From Verticillium longisporum (Eukaryota; Ascomycota; Sordariomycetes; Glomerellales; Plectosphaerellaceae), in assembly GCA_019188255.1 (NCBI GenBank), contig JAETXT010000003.1, positions 4,898,001 through 4,962,000 on the forward strand: a DNA stretch of 64,000 nucleotides, in the 5' to 3' direction. Each line of letters opens with the position of its first letter. Within the stretch, counting starts at the first letter, position 1. Below the pieces are notes generated by a model that made no database searches, was not told the origin of the DNA, and was given only the letters and a program-made list of their open reading frames with translations. Positions 31,209 through 42,141 of the stretch are shown piece by piece. Position numbers and translations under genes: made by a program.

Positions 31209-33849
31209 ATGAAGGTTCTCTCACTCCTTCTTGCCGCGGCAAGCCCCATCTATGCCGCCTTTGAGTGGCAGAATGCTCGCATGGGAGGCGGTGGTGGCTT
31301 CGTGCCTGGCATCTCTTTCCACCCCAAGGTGAAGGGTGTTGCCTATGCTCGTACAGATATTGGTGGTCTCTACCGTCTCAACGCCGACGATTCCTGGACG
31401 CCTGTCACGGACTACGTTGCTACCCATGCCAAGTGGTGAGTTTATAAGGACATAGTCTCACCCATGCCCAGCCAAACGTGCCATCATGCTGATCGACAAT
31501 GCCATGCAGGAACCGATGGGGAATCGACGCACTAGCGCTGGACCCTGCTGATGCCAACAAGGTCTACGCGGCCTTTGGCATGTACACCAACAGCTGGTAA
31601 GACAAACATCTGCCTTATACACAATACGGGTCGCTGACGTCAATAGGGATCCCAACAATGGCGCCATCGGTCGCAGTTCCGACAAGGGCGAGACGTGGAC
31701 GTTTACCGACCTGCCATTCAAGGTTGGCGGTAACATGCCCGGCCGCGGCACCGGAGAACGTCTCGCGGTCGACCCCAACAACCCAAGCATCATCTACTTC
31801 GGTGCTCGCAGTGGAAATGGTCTCTGGAAGTCCACCAACGGCGGTGTTTCCTTCAGCAAGGTCACCTCCTTCACCAACGTCGGCAGCTTTACTCCTGATC
31901 CCAATGATGCCAACGGATACCTCAACGACCCTCAGGGTCTGACATTTGTCACCTTTGATGAGACCTCAGCCGTCTCTGGTGGCGCCACCTCCCGAATCTT
32001 TGTCGGCACCGCCGATAACGTCACTGCATCCGTCTACGTGTCCACCAACGCCGGCCAGACCTGGGGCCCCGTTGCCGCACAACCTGGAAAGTACTTCCCC
32101 TACTAGGCCAGGATCTAGGCTGCCGAGGAGGCTCTCTACCTCTCCTCCTCTGACGTCACCGGCCCTTACGACGGCACGTCTGGTTCCGTCTGGCGCTACG
32201 ACCTCACCACCAGCGTGTGGAAGGATATTACGCCTGCCTCGGGTGGTGATCTCTACTTCGGTTTCGGTGGTCTTTCGGTTGATGCTCAGAAGCCTGGTAC
32301 CCTCATCGTCGCCACGCTGAACTCATGGTACCCTGACGCGCAGATCTATCGTTCCACCGACTCTGGAAACACCTGGTCTGTCTTGTGGAAGTGGACCAGC
32401 TACCCCAACCAGGAGTTCTACTACAGCATCAGCACACCCAAGGCACCCTGGATCTTCAAGAACTTCATCTCCGTCGACACCAAGAAGCTTGGCTGGATGA
32501 TCGAGGCCCTGGAAATCGACCCCCATGACTCTAACCACTGGCTTTACGGCACTGGTCTGACCGTCTACGGAGGCCACGACTTGACCAAGTGGGACACCAC
32601 TCACAACATCACCATTGAGTCGCTTGCCGACGGTATCGAGGAGTTCGCTGTCCTTGAGGTCAAGTCTGCTCCTGGTGGCACCGAGCTGTTCTCTGCCGTT
32701 GGCGATGACAGTGGCTTCACTTTCCCTAACAAGAACTCTCTGGGTACCGCACCCGCCACCGTTTGGGACACTCCCAGGTTCACCTCATCCACCAGCGTTG
32801 ATTACGCTGGCAACAAGGTCGCCAACGTCGTCCGCGTCGGTAACTCTGGCGGCACTGAGCAGGTCGCCCTTTCCGGCAATGGCGGTAACACCTGGTACAT
32901 CCACTACGGTGCTGGTCAGGTTGCCTATGGTGGCGCCGTCGCCCTCTCCGCCGATGGTGATGTTGTCCTCTGGTCCTCTTCCAACCAGGGCGTCCGCCGT
33001 TCCCAGACTCAGGGCACCTTTGCCGCCGTCTCTAGCCTTCCCAACAACGCCCTGATTGCCAGTGACAAGCGCGACAACACGGCCTTCTACGCTGCCTCTG
33101 GCTCGACCTTCTACCGCTCGACCAACTCGGCCACGAGCTTCAGCACCGCCGGCACCCTCAGCGGCGCCACCGTCATCCGCGACATCGCTGTCCACCCCCA
33201 GGTCGCCGGCGACGTCTGGGTCTCCACCGACGCCGGTATCTTCCACAGCACCAACGGCGGAACCTCTTTCACCCTCGTCTCCTCGACCGTGACCAACACT
33301 TTCCAGATCGCCCTCGGCCGCGGCGCTGGCACGACCTGGAACCTCTACGCCTTCGGCACCGGTCCCCAGGGCCCCAAGCTCTACGGCAGCGCCGACCTCG
33401 GTGCCTCATGGACTGACATACAGGGCTCCATCGCCTCGCGTTCCATCGGGGCCAACCGTCTCGAGGGCAGTGGCAACAACGCTGGCCTCGTCTACGTTGG
33501 CACCAACGGCCGCGGCGTCTTCTGGGCTCAGGGCTCCATCTCCGGCGGATCCGTGCCCCCTCCCGCGGGCACGACCACGACGGCTGCGCCCCCTGCCGCT
33601 ACCACCACTACTAGGGGCACGACAACTCTGACGTCGACGGTGAGGGCCTCCACCACTGTTGTGCCTACAACCGTCGCTACCACGACAAGGGCTGCCACCA
33701 CCACCGCTGCCGCGCCACCGGCCACGGGCACAGGTGTCGCGGCGCCCTGGGGACAGTGCGGTGGTCAGGGATGGACCGGTCCCACGCAGTGCGCTGCCGG
33801 ATACACGTGCAAGTCGCAGAACACCTGGTACTCGCAATGCCTTGCTTAA
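31209..33849 (+). pseudogene. Xyloglucanase, GH74 with C-terminal CBM1, interrupted by two TAG codons
   Basis: Exons 31209-31435, 31510-31596 and 31647-33849 span 839 codons, normal for fungal GH74-CBM1. A signal peptide (MKVLSLLLAAASPIYA) leads into FEWQNARMGGGGFV-like and YARTDIGGLYR blocks, then the two seven-bladed beta-propellers with repeated [16 protein letters not shown] motifs. A Thr/Pro linker precedes a CBM1 ([15 protein letters not shown]...WYSQCLA, four Cys). The enzyme cleaves xyloglucan extracellularly. In exon 3 two in-frame TAG codons occur at 32104-32106 and 32116-32118, in a conserved segment between GKYFPY and [10 protein letters not shown]. The frame is intact on both sides for hundreds of codons and no intron of suitable phase removes them. 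It is either a recent pseudogene, a readthrough gene, or a sequence error. Catalytic Asp residues appear retained. Confidence 0.85.
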
Positions 33850-34378
33850 AGGGTTCTAAGAGAGAAGATTGACGCGTCAAGAGCCATGGCCCGACTGGTG
33901 TTAAGCGGAGCATGTAGCAAAAATGACTATCCCACGTCGCAGCCAGTGTATTACTGTCTAAAACTTGCTGATTTAGCGCTTGAACTCAGCCTGCAGATTT
34001 TGAGAATGAAACTTCAATCCGTTGCAAATATGGCCATCAATCGACCTCTTTTCGCACTGCCTACTGCTTTTGGTCGGCAAATAACTTGTCATGATCTGCC
34101 ACCGTAAATCCTACCATGTAAATGATTATGGCTGTCACTTGGCTGACCCGGACTGCGCTAGAACGATGGGGGACCTGTGCAACGGTGGCGCGGATACAAA
34201 TCAGATTGCAATGGCCATATGCTGGGAATGCAGCTTATGCACAGCAGGTCAGCTGATTTTGGGTGACCCATTCGCCATTTGGGGGAAAAGCCTCATCAGC
34301 GCTCTTCGCTCTTCAAGGTGCATGTCCATCAAAGGCCGACACGATTAGATTGGCCAACAAGTGAAATAATCTTCCAAG
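33850..34378. other. Intergenic
   Basis: GH74 3' flank and HET promoter. No gene seen. Confidence 0.6.
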
Positions 34379-36187
34379 ATGTACCTTCTTCACATCAAAC
34401 CTCATCCTCGCGATCCTCACACGAACCCCTCGTTTAAGTTGGAATTCTTTCAAGACAATTTCCCCCCATACGCAATCCTCTCTCACAGGTGGGGTTCATC
34501 GTCTGACGAGGTCACTTTCCAAGAGATTCAGACCGAGGATGAGGCGGCAAAGTCGAAGAAGGGTTATGCAAAGATCCAGGCTTGCTGCACTCGGGCGTTG
34601 GACTACCGCCTTCAGTATGCCTGGATTGACACATGCTGCATTGACAAGTCCAGCAGCGCAGAGCTCTCCGAAGCCATCAACTCCATGTATGCCTGGTATG
34701 AAGCCTCAACCATATGCTTTGCATATCTCGACGATGTGCCCATGGCAAGCTCAGTTGAACTGCATGCTGCCAACTCACCCTTCCGACAGAGTGCCTGGTT
34801 CACACGAGGTTGGACACTACAAGAGCTAATTGCCCCTGCTGAAGTCTACTTCATCAGCAACACATGGAGCCGATCTTCCTTGGGATCCAAGACCCTGATG
34901 GCTTCCTTACTCGAAGAGATCACAGGGGTCCAAGCTGAGATCCTGCGCAACCGCGACAAGTTGCATGATGCCAGCGTAGGAGAGCGGATGTCGTGGGCGT
35001 CGAGACGCGTGACCACAAGGATTGAAGACGAAGCATACTCCCTGATGGGGATTTTTGGCGTTTGTATGCCGGCAATCTACGGCGAAGGCCGCAAGGCTTT
35101 TCATAGGCTACAGGACGAAATTATGAGGACGAATCCGGATCACACCATCTTCGCATGGTCAATGCCTCACGACCTGCCCTGCCCAGAAGACATCGGCATG
35201 CTAGCACCTTCGCCTCGCATGTTCCGCAATTTCAGCGGCCGCCGGGTAGTCGACCACAAAACATTCGTCAATACATTCCCACACAGCACCAATCACATGA
35301 AGCCTGATTATGGCATCACGAATTTTGGCCTGCACATACACCTACCATTAATGAAGTTGGACGAGTTCTTTGAAGGTTATTACCTCGCATTTCTGGCCTG
35401 CACACCTCTTCCGCAAGTAGAGACACGGCCACTCCAATTTGTTGCTATTATCCTGCGGCCGAGGACTGACCGACCGAACGGACATTTCTACCGGACTCGG
35501 CTCGGAACGATTTCCCTCCCGTACTTCACCATCTCGAAAAGGCAAGCAGACAACATGGACAGTATGATGCTATGGATCTCAGTGGGAAGCAGTGGCATGC
35601 CTCGCGCGAGGATCGGGGCTACGCTCAGCTCAAGGAAGACAACGCCTGGCATAATTACCTGTCTGTACTCGACAGATCCCGGGACTCTGCCCATATTCCA
35701 ACCCTATCATGCTGCAGAACAAAGACCGACGCTTGTCAAGCCGACTGATCCGGCCCACGATGAACATCTGCGCCTTCTTCGGACCACAGCTCACAGCTAC
35801 ACGTCACTGATTCACGGCATGTATGACGTTATGGAAGACCACATGCAATGCGTGCTGGATTTCTATCCTGATGGCTACATCGTCCTGACCATCCCGCCAA
35901 GTCTGTATCCTGGACAGCACCGCCATGTACTCGTCGCGGTAGGTGTACGTGATGGACGTCTATGGATGGCACAAGAGCCTGCGTCACCAGATTTTGACTT
36001 CGCGGCAACATACTCTCCTGGAGCCTACGCCAGGTTTGATTGCTATAACGGCAACTCAGTCTGGTATACCGCGCCTCACTTGGTGCAAATTACCGCGCCT
36101 CACGTCAGCGGGTTCGAAGACCCGCGAGCTCAGGTTACCGTGGGTAATGTTGCGATTGCCATCCATATTCGACTCTCCATATCATGA
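34379..36187 (+). CDS. HET-domain (heterokaryon incompatibility) protein
   Basis: A single exon of 602 aa. The HET domain occupies roughly residues 30-200: PPYAILSHRWGSSSDEVTFQE (box 1), YAWIDTCCIDKSSSAELSEAINSMYAWY (box 2) and WFTRGWTLQELIAP (box 3), then ASRRVTTRIEDEAYSLMGIFGVCMPAIYGEG. These are the three diagnostic boxes of fungal HET proteins, which trigger cell death on fusion of incompatible individuals or act in other allorecognition. The C-terminal 350 residues carry no recognised repeat (no WD40, ankyrin or NACHT), the common stand-alone form. Such genes are numerous in filamentous ascomycetes. The partner and the specificity are unknown. Confidence 0.95.
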   Translation: MYLLHIKPHPRDPHTNPSFKLEFFQDNFPPYAILSHRWGSSSDEVTFQEIQTEDEAAKSKKGYAKIQACCTRALDYRLQYAWIDTCCIDKSSSAELSEAINSMYAWYEASTICFAYLDDVPMASSVELHAANSPFRQSAWFTRGWTLQELIAPAEVYFISNTWSRSSLGSKTLMASLLEEITGVQAEILRNRDKLHDASVGERMSWASRRVTTRIEDEAYSLMGIFGVCMPAIYGEGRKAFHRLQDEIMRTNPDHTIFAWSMPHDLPCPEDIGMLAPSPRMFRNFSGRRVVDHKTFVNTFPHSTNHMKPDYGITNFGLHIHLPLMKLDEFFEGYYLAFLACTPLPQVETRPLQFVAIILRPRTDRPNGHFYRTRLGTISLPYFTISKRQADNMDSMMLWISVGSSGMPRARIGATLSSRKTTPGIITCLYSTDPGTLPIFQPYHAAEQRPTLVKPTDPAHDEHLRLLRTTAHSYTSLIHGMYDVMEDHMQCVLDFYPDGYIVLTIPPSLYPGQHRHVLVAVGVRDGRLWMAQEPASPDFDFAATYSPGAYARFDCYNGNSVWYTAPHLVQITAPHVSGFEDPRAQVTVGNVAIAIHIRLSIS

Positions 36188-36240
36188 GTGGCAGGTTTCT
36201 TCTGGATAGCAGTTTGAGAGATACCATGTTTTCGTAAGCT

Positions 36241-37261
36241 TCAAATACTTTTCAAAAATGACATGATTCTTTCCAGCATCCATTTTTGAGCCACCGTACC
36301 TGTGACGCCATGGTCGGATGTAGAATTCACAGCAGATAAAGGACTCACGACGCCTTGAGAGCATGCCTTTACCCAGCGCGCCAGGAGTTCCTCCTTGTCC
36401 ACCTTTGGCGGGACGAGTTCATCCTTTCCAGCAGGCATCAGCAGCACAGGTTTATCAAACCTGCCGAACGTCGTGTCAAGGGTGTCGTCTCTTATGTCTG
36501 AGGAAAAGAAGTCGTCATCGCCTCTGCAGCTAACGTTAGCCTTCCGTTACAGTTATTTCGAGCCTCATCCCGTTGGCCCGGTCTACACGTACCCTTTGGC
36601 GGCAAGTGAGTTCCACCGGTATGCTGTCACCGGGGATGAAAAGACGGGAGGGATTGAATCCCGAGGCATGGCGTCCTCATGTTTCCCCTCGGCGATCATT
36701 TCTTTCGCCGTAGCAATGGTGGCTTCGAGGTAGTCTACAGGCATGCTCATGCTTGCCGTCTCGCGATCAGACACCGGAGATTGCAGTATGTACCCGTCCA
36801 CGGGAGGAGTATCATATTTGGCATGGTTCGTGTACTCGATACAATCCTGGCAGCCTGTTCCTCAAATCGTCAGTTGACTTTCTCCGGACTGGTTCAGGAG
36901 TATTGGGTGGCTTACCAGTAGAGACTCCCATGAGCACTATCTTGTTTTTTCCGAGGCTGCGCAGATAAGTGACGAGAGCTTTGATATCCTCGGCATCGTT
37001 GGAAATACTGGAAAACCCGAAGCCGGAGTATGAGCTCCGCATGCGGAACTCCCAGACGGAGTAATCCAGCTCTGAGGCATCAGCGAGTCCATGAGCTAGA
37101 GTTCTTGGGGTCCGGCTGGTGTGTGGGCCGCCAGTGAGGCCACCGATAAAGATCAATGAATTCGAGGAGGCTTTCGATCCAATCTCATAGGCACAGGAGT
37201 CGGGAGTAGGTGACTGAAAGGGGTGGACGATGACTGGAAAGGTGGGGCTACCACTGGCCAT
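36241..37261 (-). CDS. Alpha/beta hydrolase of DUF1749 (UPF0613) family
   Basis: Exons 37261-36916, 36854-36593 and 36523-36241 give about 296 aa. Exon 1 contains NSLIFIGGLTGGPHTS and the nucleophile elbow region LMGVSTG, completed across the intron as GVSTGCQD. Exon 2 has DGYILQSPVSDRE, and exon 3 has KPVLLMPAGKDELVPP (acid region) and SDHGVTG with the catalytic-type His near the end. This is the set seen in fungal DUF1749 proteins, predicted serine hydrolases of unknown substrate; some siderophore esterases belong to related alpha/beta families, but no such claim is made here. The last intron uses a GTACGT donor and CTGCAG acceptor. Confidence 0.85.
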
Positions 37262-38443
37262 GTTGAAGATCTGGCAGACCTTGCCTGGATGTTGGAGTAA
37301 CTTTCGAGAGGGAATGTCGTCCTCATGACTTTATATATGTCAGGATTCTTCCTTATAAGGATGCTCGTGGCCCTGAAAGACAGGCGATCCTTCGAAACGC
37401 TTACATCAATACGAATACGAATCGCCAAGACAGATGAGGACGTTGTCCAAGCACTGGTCGCCGCAGCATAGGCTGAAAGGTCCCATCAGCAAAGGCGGAT
37501 CCATTCTGGCAAATCATCGAGTACATATATCAGTAACAAGCCTACGGTCAGATATTGCCACGCTATCCTATCTTTGGTGGGCGCACTACGCGGTCTCGTT
37601 ATGACCGTCTCTAGACGCTGGTGGAGAAAATCTTTCAACTACAATGTAAAAACTTAAGGCAAGGACTTGGAGTTTCAGACGATGAGCTTTGCTGTACCTC
37701 GAAGCTGGACCTCATTCGCTAGATTATCCATAATTTCTTGTTCATTGGTGAGCTTCACTGTACCTGAACCGAACTCATTCAGGAGTAGTACGATGTTAAT
37801 AACGGCCAACTTTGATGTATGATTTCATGTCGTCATATGTGTTGCAAATCAGTAGATTTCCACGCTTGGGCTCTCATCCAGTAGTAAGGTTGAGGTCCTG
37901 TAGCATTTTCCTAGGCATACCTTGATGGCCAGCATTTGGATCGAACTCAGGCATCTGAGCTTTTGGCATCTGCCACTCTGTAAAACCACTTGTGAGTCGT
38001 CATGATGTGCCGTGCCGTATTTGCCACAACACCAGAAACCTCCTGGGCAATTGATACAACACTTGCAACGCATGAAAGATCGCCGAGCATCACGGAGATG
38101 TGGAGTCGCAGACGGCGGAAAGGTGAGACGAGGCGATGGGCGATGGCGCTAGATGAGCAAGTTTACGCCGACTGACGCTAAGGGCCCTCCGCCCAGCGCA
38201 TTGATTGGCCTCTGGTGCTGACTGTACATGGGCGGCTCGCGCCTGCCTGAACCGGGCCAGCCTCAACCCTCTGTCGACGTGAGGAACAATTCCTCGACTT
38301 GACATCTACATTCTACGATATTCATCCTTCAGAGGCACGTTTCCGACCAGGCCCAGATCGTGATTCCATGCGCGCGACGCCGGGGCACTTGCGCCCTCCG
38401 TCACCTAACCGATACTGCCGGGTCACCTCAGACGACGCCACTC
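37262..38443. other. Intergenic between divergent genes
   Basis: 1.18 kb with only short unsupported frames. A stretch near 37930-37990 with a GATCGAACTC segment was checked as a possible tRNA arm and did not fold into one. Confidence 0.55.
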
Positions 38444-40771
38444 ATGGCCCCACAGGCAGCAGCCCGGAAAGGGGCGGTCTCTAGCGTGGCTTTCGCCTTC
38501 GCCATCTCATGCCAACTTGTCGGGCATGCTGTTGCCCATGGCCATGGAGAAGAGTCGGCACATGGTCTCATCGGTTATGGCATCCACATGTACGATCCTC
38601 CGTGTGCATTCGCCTGCCGGGACGCCATTGCCCCGCACCGCCTCAATTGCTCGACTGTTGAGCCCAAGCCCAGAGTGAGGCGACACGGCGGCCACGAGTC
38701 CAAGTTCAAGACAACGCCCGCGTGTTTTGCGACGGACGATTCCTATCTCGAGTCACTGGCTTGGTGCATTCAGGCTCGCTGCGATGAGCTGGAGACCTGG
38801 GCCATCGACAAGTTCTGGGAGACCGATGTCATCTGGAATCAGGCCGAGCACCGTGAGACGCCAGGACTCGGCTTCCATGACGCCCTTTCCCAGGCCAGAA
38901 AGGCACCAAACGAGGAGATGGAAGAGCATGAGGTTTTGACTGGTGCAAAACTCGTTCCCGACAAGGACTGGGACAGGACCTTTGCCATGCTGAGGACGTT
39001 TGCTCGTGTAGAGACGTCCAATTCCAAGTATGGGTATGACTATTGAGATGCCTTTCTGAGCATCACAACACGCTGACCAAAGCTCTAGGATAATCGTTGT
39101 CCTTATGGCCGTCCTGCCACCCATCTTCATTACTCTGTTCAGCAGCCTCGCAAGCTCTACCAAACTCGAGGCATTTGTCCTGACTAAACTCATCTATCCC
39201 CCGCTCTGGGGCCAGCGCCACCTGGTCCCTCTTCCCCTCGATGTTGGACTTCTCCCAACAAGGGGCCAGATGGCCTTCATCAGCTTCCAGTTCCTCCTCA
39301 ACTTCGCCCTCTCTCTATTTGGGTATAGCTCTGTCGGTTCAGCATGGTCGGTGGATACTGTCCGCAAACTGGAGTTCTTCGCGAACCGCGTCGGCATCCT
39401 CTCCTTTGCCAACCTCGCTGTCGCCATCCTCTACGCCACCCGCAACAACCCCCTCGTCAGGATCACAGGCTGGTCGTACACCTCTTTTCTCCTGTACCAC
39501 CGCTGGACGGCATACCTGTGCGTCCTCCAGGCCCTACTCCACTCGGGCATCTGGCTCGCCCTCCACATCCACGTCCTGCCCAAGAAATTCGCCCAGGCCT
39601 ATTGGACCATCGGCACTCTTTCCATGGTGGCATGGTGTCTCATGGTTCCACTGTCCATGCTCTTTGTACGCCGGCGGTACTACGAGTTCTTCCTCAACAT
39701 GCACGTCCTTCTGGCGTCGCTGTCTGTCGCTGGGTGCTACTACCACATCTACTTCAAGTTCAGCCACGCCTACGGCTACGAAAACTGGATCTACCTCGCC
39801 TCCCTCATCTGGGTGGTGGAGCGTCTCGTCCGCCTCGCAAAGCTGGCCAAGAATGGTATCCGCCGCGCCACCATCACCGTCATTGACGACGAGTACATAT
39901 CCGTCACGGTTCCCGGCGTCAAAGCGACGGGCTATGCCTACCTCTATTTCCCTCTCTCAGCTGGCGCGTCTGGGAGAACCACCCCTTCTCCATCTCGTCC
40001 TCGATACAAGACGGCACGGCCCTCGACTACGCACCCGACGCCGAGGGAGATCTCCCCTTCGAGCTCGTAGGCTCCTACTCGGAAGCAAGCGCCGATCTAG
40101 AGAAGGAACGCGCCAACGATTTCGACGACACCTCACACGAACAGCGTTCGCTCCACCCAGACAGCATTCTGCTGACGCCTCACTCTGGCACGGCGCTCCT
40201 CACTCACGAAGATCAAGACGATGACGAGATAGACGATGATAAGCGATCAAAGAATACATCGCCGATACCCTGCCTCACGTTCCTCATCCGTCGGGAAAAG
40301 GGCCTGACGGCGAGACTTGCTGCCACATCGTCTCTATCCGTGCTTGTCGAGACGGCACCTCCACCGTTATCCCTTAATCGATACGCTACAGACCCGCATG
40401 TCGTCTGCGTGATTGGCGGCGCAGGCATCACGGCCGTAAACCCGCTCCTCGCAGCACGCTCGAGATTGCCACATGCTCGGACGGCGCTGTACTGGGCGTG
40501 CCGATCGTCGGCTTTGGTGACGCATGTTGGTGTCGACAAGTTGACGGGGCCGGGGCTGGATGTAAATGTACGCGTCGGAGCAAGGTGGGACGTGAGAGAG
40601 GTGCTTGGGCAGGAGACGTCTAGAAGGGGAGGAGATATCGTGGTGGTCGTCAGTGGCCCAGCAGGTATGGCGGATGAGGTTCGGAGGGTGATTGTTGACA
40701 TTAATCGGGGGCGAAAGAGGAGGGGTGATTCGGGGGTGGTCAGGTTAGTGGAGGAGTGCTTCAGTTGGTGA
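38444..40771 (+). pseudogene. Second ferric reductase (FRE type), 1-nt frameshift
   Basis: Exon 1 38444-39033, a 55-nt intron 39034-39088, exon 2 39089-40771. The N-terminus has a signal peptide and a Cys-rich extracellular part (PPCAFACRDAI, CIQARC) as in fungal FRE proteins. Membrane segments follow with heme histidines in FLLYHRWTAYLCVLQALLHSGIW and FFLNMHVLLASLSVAGCYYH. At about 39951 the frame shifts by one base: reading goes YLYFPL in one frame, and the expected FAD block WRVWENHPFSIS continues in another, open to 40771 with VIGGAGITAVNP (NADPH) and VVVVSGPAGMADEV. Upstream and downstream are both well conserved, so the break is either a recent deletion in a CT-rich run or a sequencing error. 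The start at 38444 is preferred over 38360 because it puts the signal peptide first. Confidence 0.85.
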
Positions 40772-40982
40772 TTGTAATATTAATGAGAGACATGTATAAT
40801 GGTAGATGTATAACGGCGCAATCCTGGATTCTTTTCTCACTTGGACTCTGGCAGGCGACCTGGCTTGCCTTAATATCTACCTCATGACCGATGCCCTAGT
40901 GACAAGCACTGCCAAAGACGACCTATACTACTTATCTAATAAATTAATATACTCGAAGGTTAAACTTTAAACTTAATCCTAC

Positions 40983-41196
40983 TATTAAGGAGTCTTATAT
41001 AACGAGTAAAGGGATTAACTATTAATCTTTTAAAGGTCTCTAAGAAGATAGAATAATCGATGCCCTTCTCTAAATCTTAGTCTATTAACCTTTCTTATAA
41101 CTATTCCCTTACTATACTTAGTCCTCTCTTCTTAATTCCTATAATTAAATAATAAACGATCCTTTATCGGTCTTATACCTCCTTTAAATCTTAATA
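40983..41196. repeat. Left LTR of copy A (3' LTR)
   Basis: 214 bp, a match to 48169-48382 and to the LTRs of copy B. It is preceded by target duplication CCTAC. Confidence 0.9.
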
Positions 41197-41854
41197 TAAT
41201 ACTCTATCTCTCTCTTTATTTCGTTTTAAAATATAATATAATATTTAAATTAAAGGTCCTTATTAAGTTCTAAATAATTCTCTTTTAAGCTATTTAATAT
41301 TATTTAATTTAATAATATTTATATATTCTAGGTTTCTATTTAATTCTTAAATATCTATTTTAATAAATATTTCCTATTAATTAATTAAGGTTTCTAGGTT
41401 AATTCTTTATTATTTAATAGCTATAATTTAATATTTCTATATATCTTTCTTCTTATTTTAATTCTATTTCTTATTCTTCTATTATTCTTATTTAATAATT
41501 TAATAATTCTCTTTTATAATTAATTAATAAATAATAGCTTATTAATATAATTTTACTATTTTAATATTCTTTTATTCTCTTTCTTTATCTTAGTTCTATT
41601 TAATTATTCTTATATTATTTTATTCTTAAATAATAATTTAATAAGCTTCTTCTATAATTAATTAATAATTATTCGCTTTTTAATATAGATTTATTAATCT
41701 ATTATTCTTTATTCTTTCCTTTTTTATTATTTAGATTTAATAAATAATTATTATTTTAAAATAATTTATTATAAGTTTTTAATATATCTATAAAAGGATT
41801 TTCTAATTATTATTTCTATTTTTTCTTCTTTTTTAATAATAATAATAATAATAA

Positions 41855-42141
41855 TGTTGAGAGGGCTTCACTGCTTATGTGAACCCCGTTTCATTGCTTT
41901 GGCTGTGCCTGAGAGCTCTGAATAGGTAGGGTAGGTGATATAAGTCTTGTGATGTAGTTGATGATCTCTCTCTGAATTACCACTACCTACGTGAGTCAGA
42001 TATACCCATCTGATTCACCGATCACGTAAGCTGTGATTCACGTGCTCCTGAGAGCTGTGAATCCCAGCCACGGTGATCACCATATCGGTGATCCCCTACC
42101 GAGATCACCGCCCTAGGGAATCCCCTAATATTAGTTCAACA
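41855..42141. mobile_element. Solo LTR, not RIP-degraded, nested in copy A
   Basis: A 287-bp insertion of ordinary base composition inside the A/T-only element. It begins TGTTGAGAGGGC and ends GTTCAACA (TGTTGA/TCAACA inverted ends, TG...CA), flanked by AATAA on both sides (41850-41854, 42142-42146). It interrupts an AAT microsatellite that is continuous in copy B near 50885. Terminal structure and length fit a solo LTR left by recombination of an unrelated retrotransposon that arrived after copy A was mutated. Confidence 0.8.

Noticed and set aside
33406..33837. Long minus-strand frames opposite the GH74 gene
   Set aside because: They mirror the high-GC coding strand and its Thr/Pro linker; repetitive composition, no domain.
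37900..38060. Possible tRNA arm (GATCGAACTC) in an intergenic region
   Set aside because: No matching acceptor, D or anticodon stems could be built.
39945..39960. CCCTCTCTCAG read as an intron acceptor in the second ferric reductase
   Set aside because: Any intron ending there would remove the conserved VPGVKATG and YLYFP segment, and no suitable donor exists.
39241..40224. 327-aa Ser-rich frame overlapping the second ferric reductase
   Set aside because: It is the out-of-frame shadow of the reductase coding sequence.
41834..41854. AAT repeat as a functional microsatellite
   Set aside because: It lies within RIP-converted sequence and is present in both copies; explained by A/T conversion of the retroelement.
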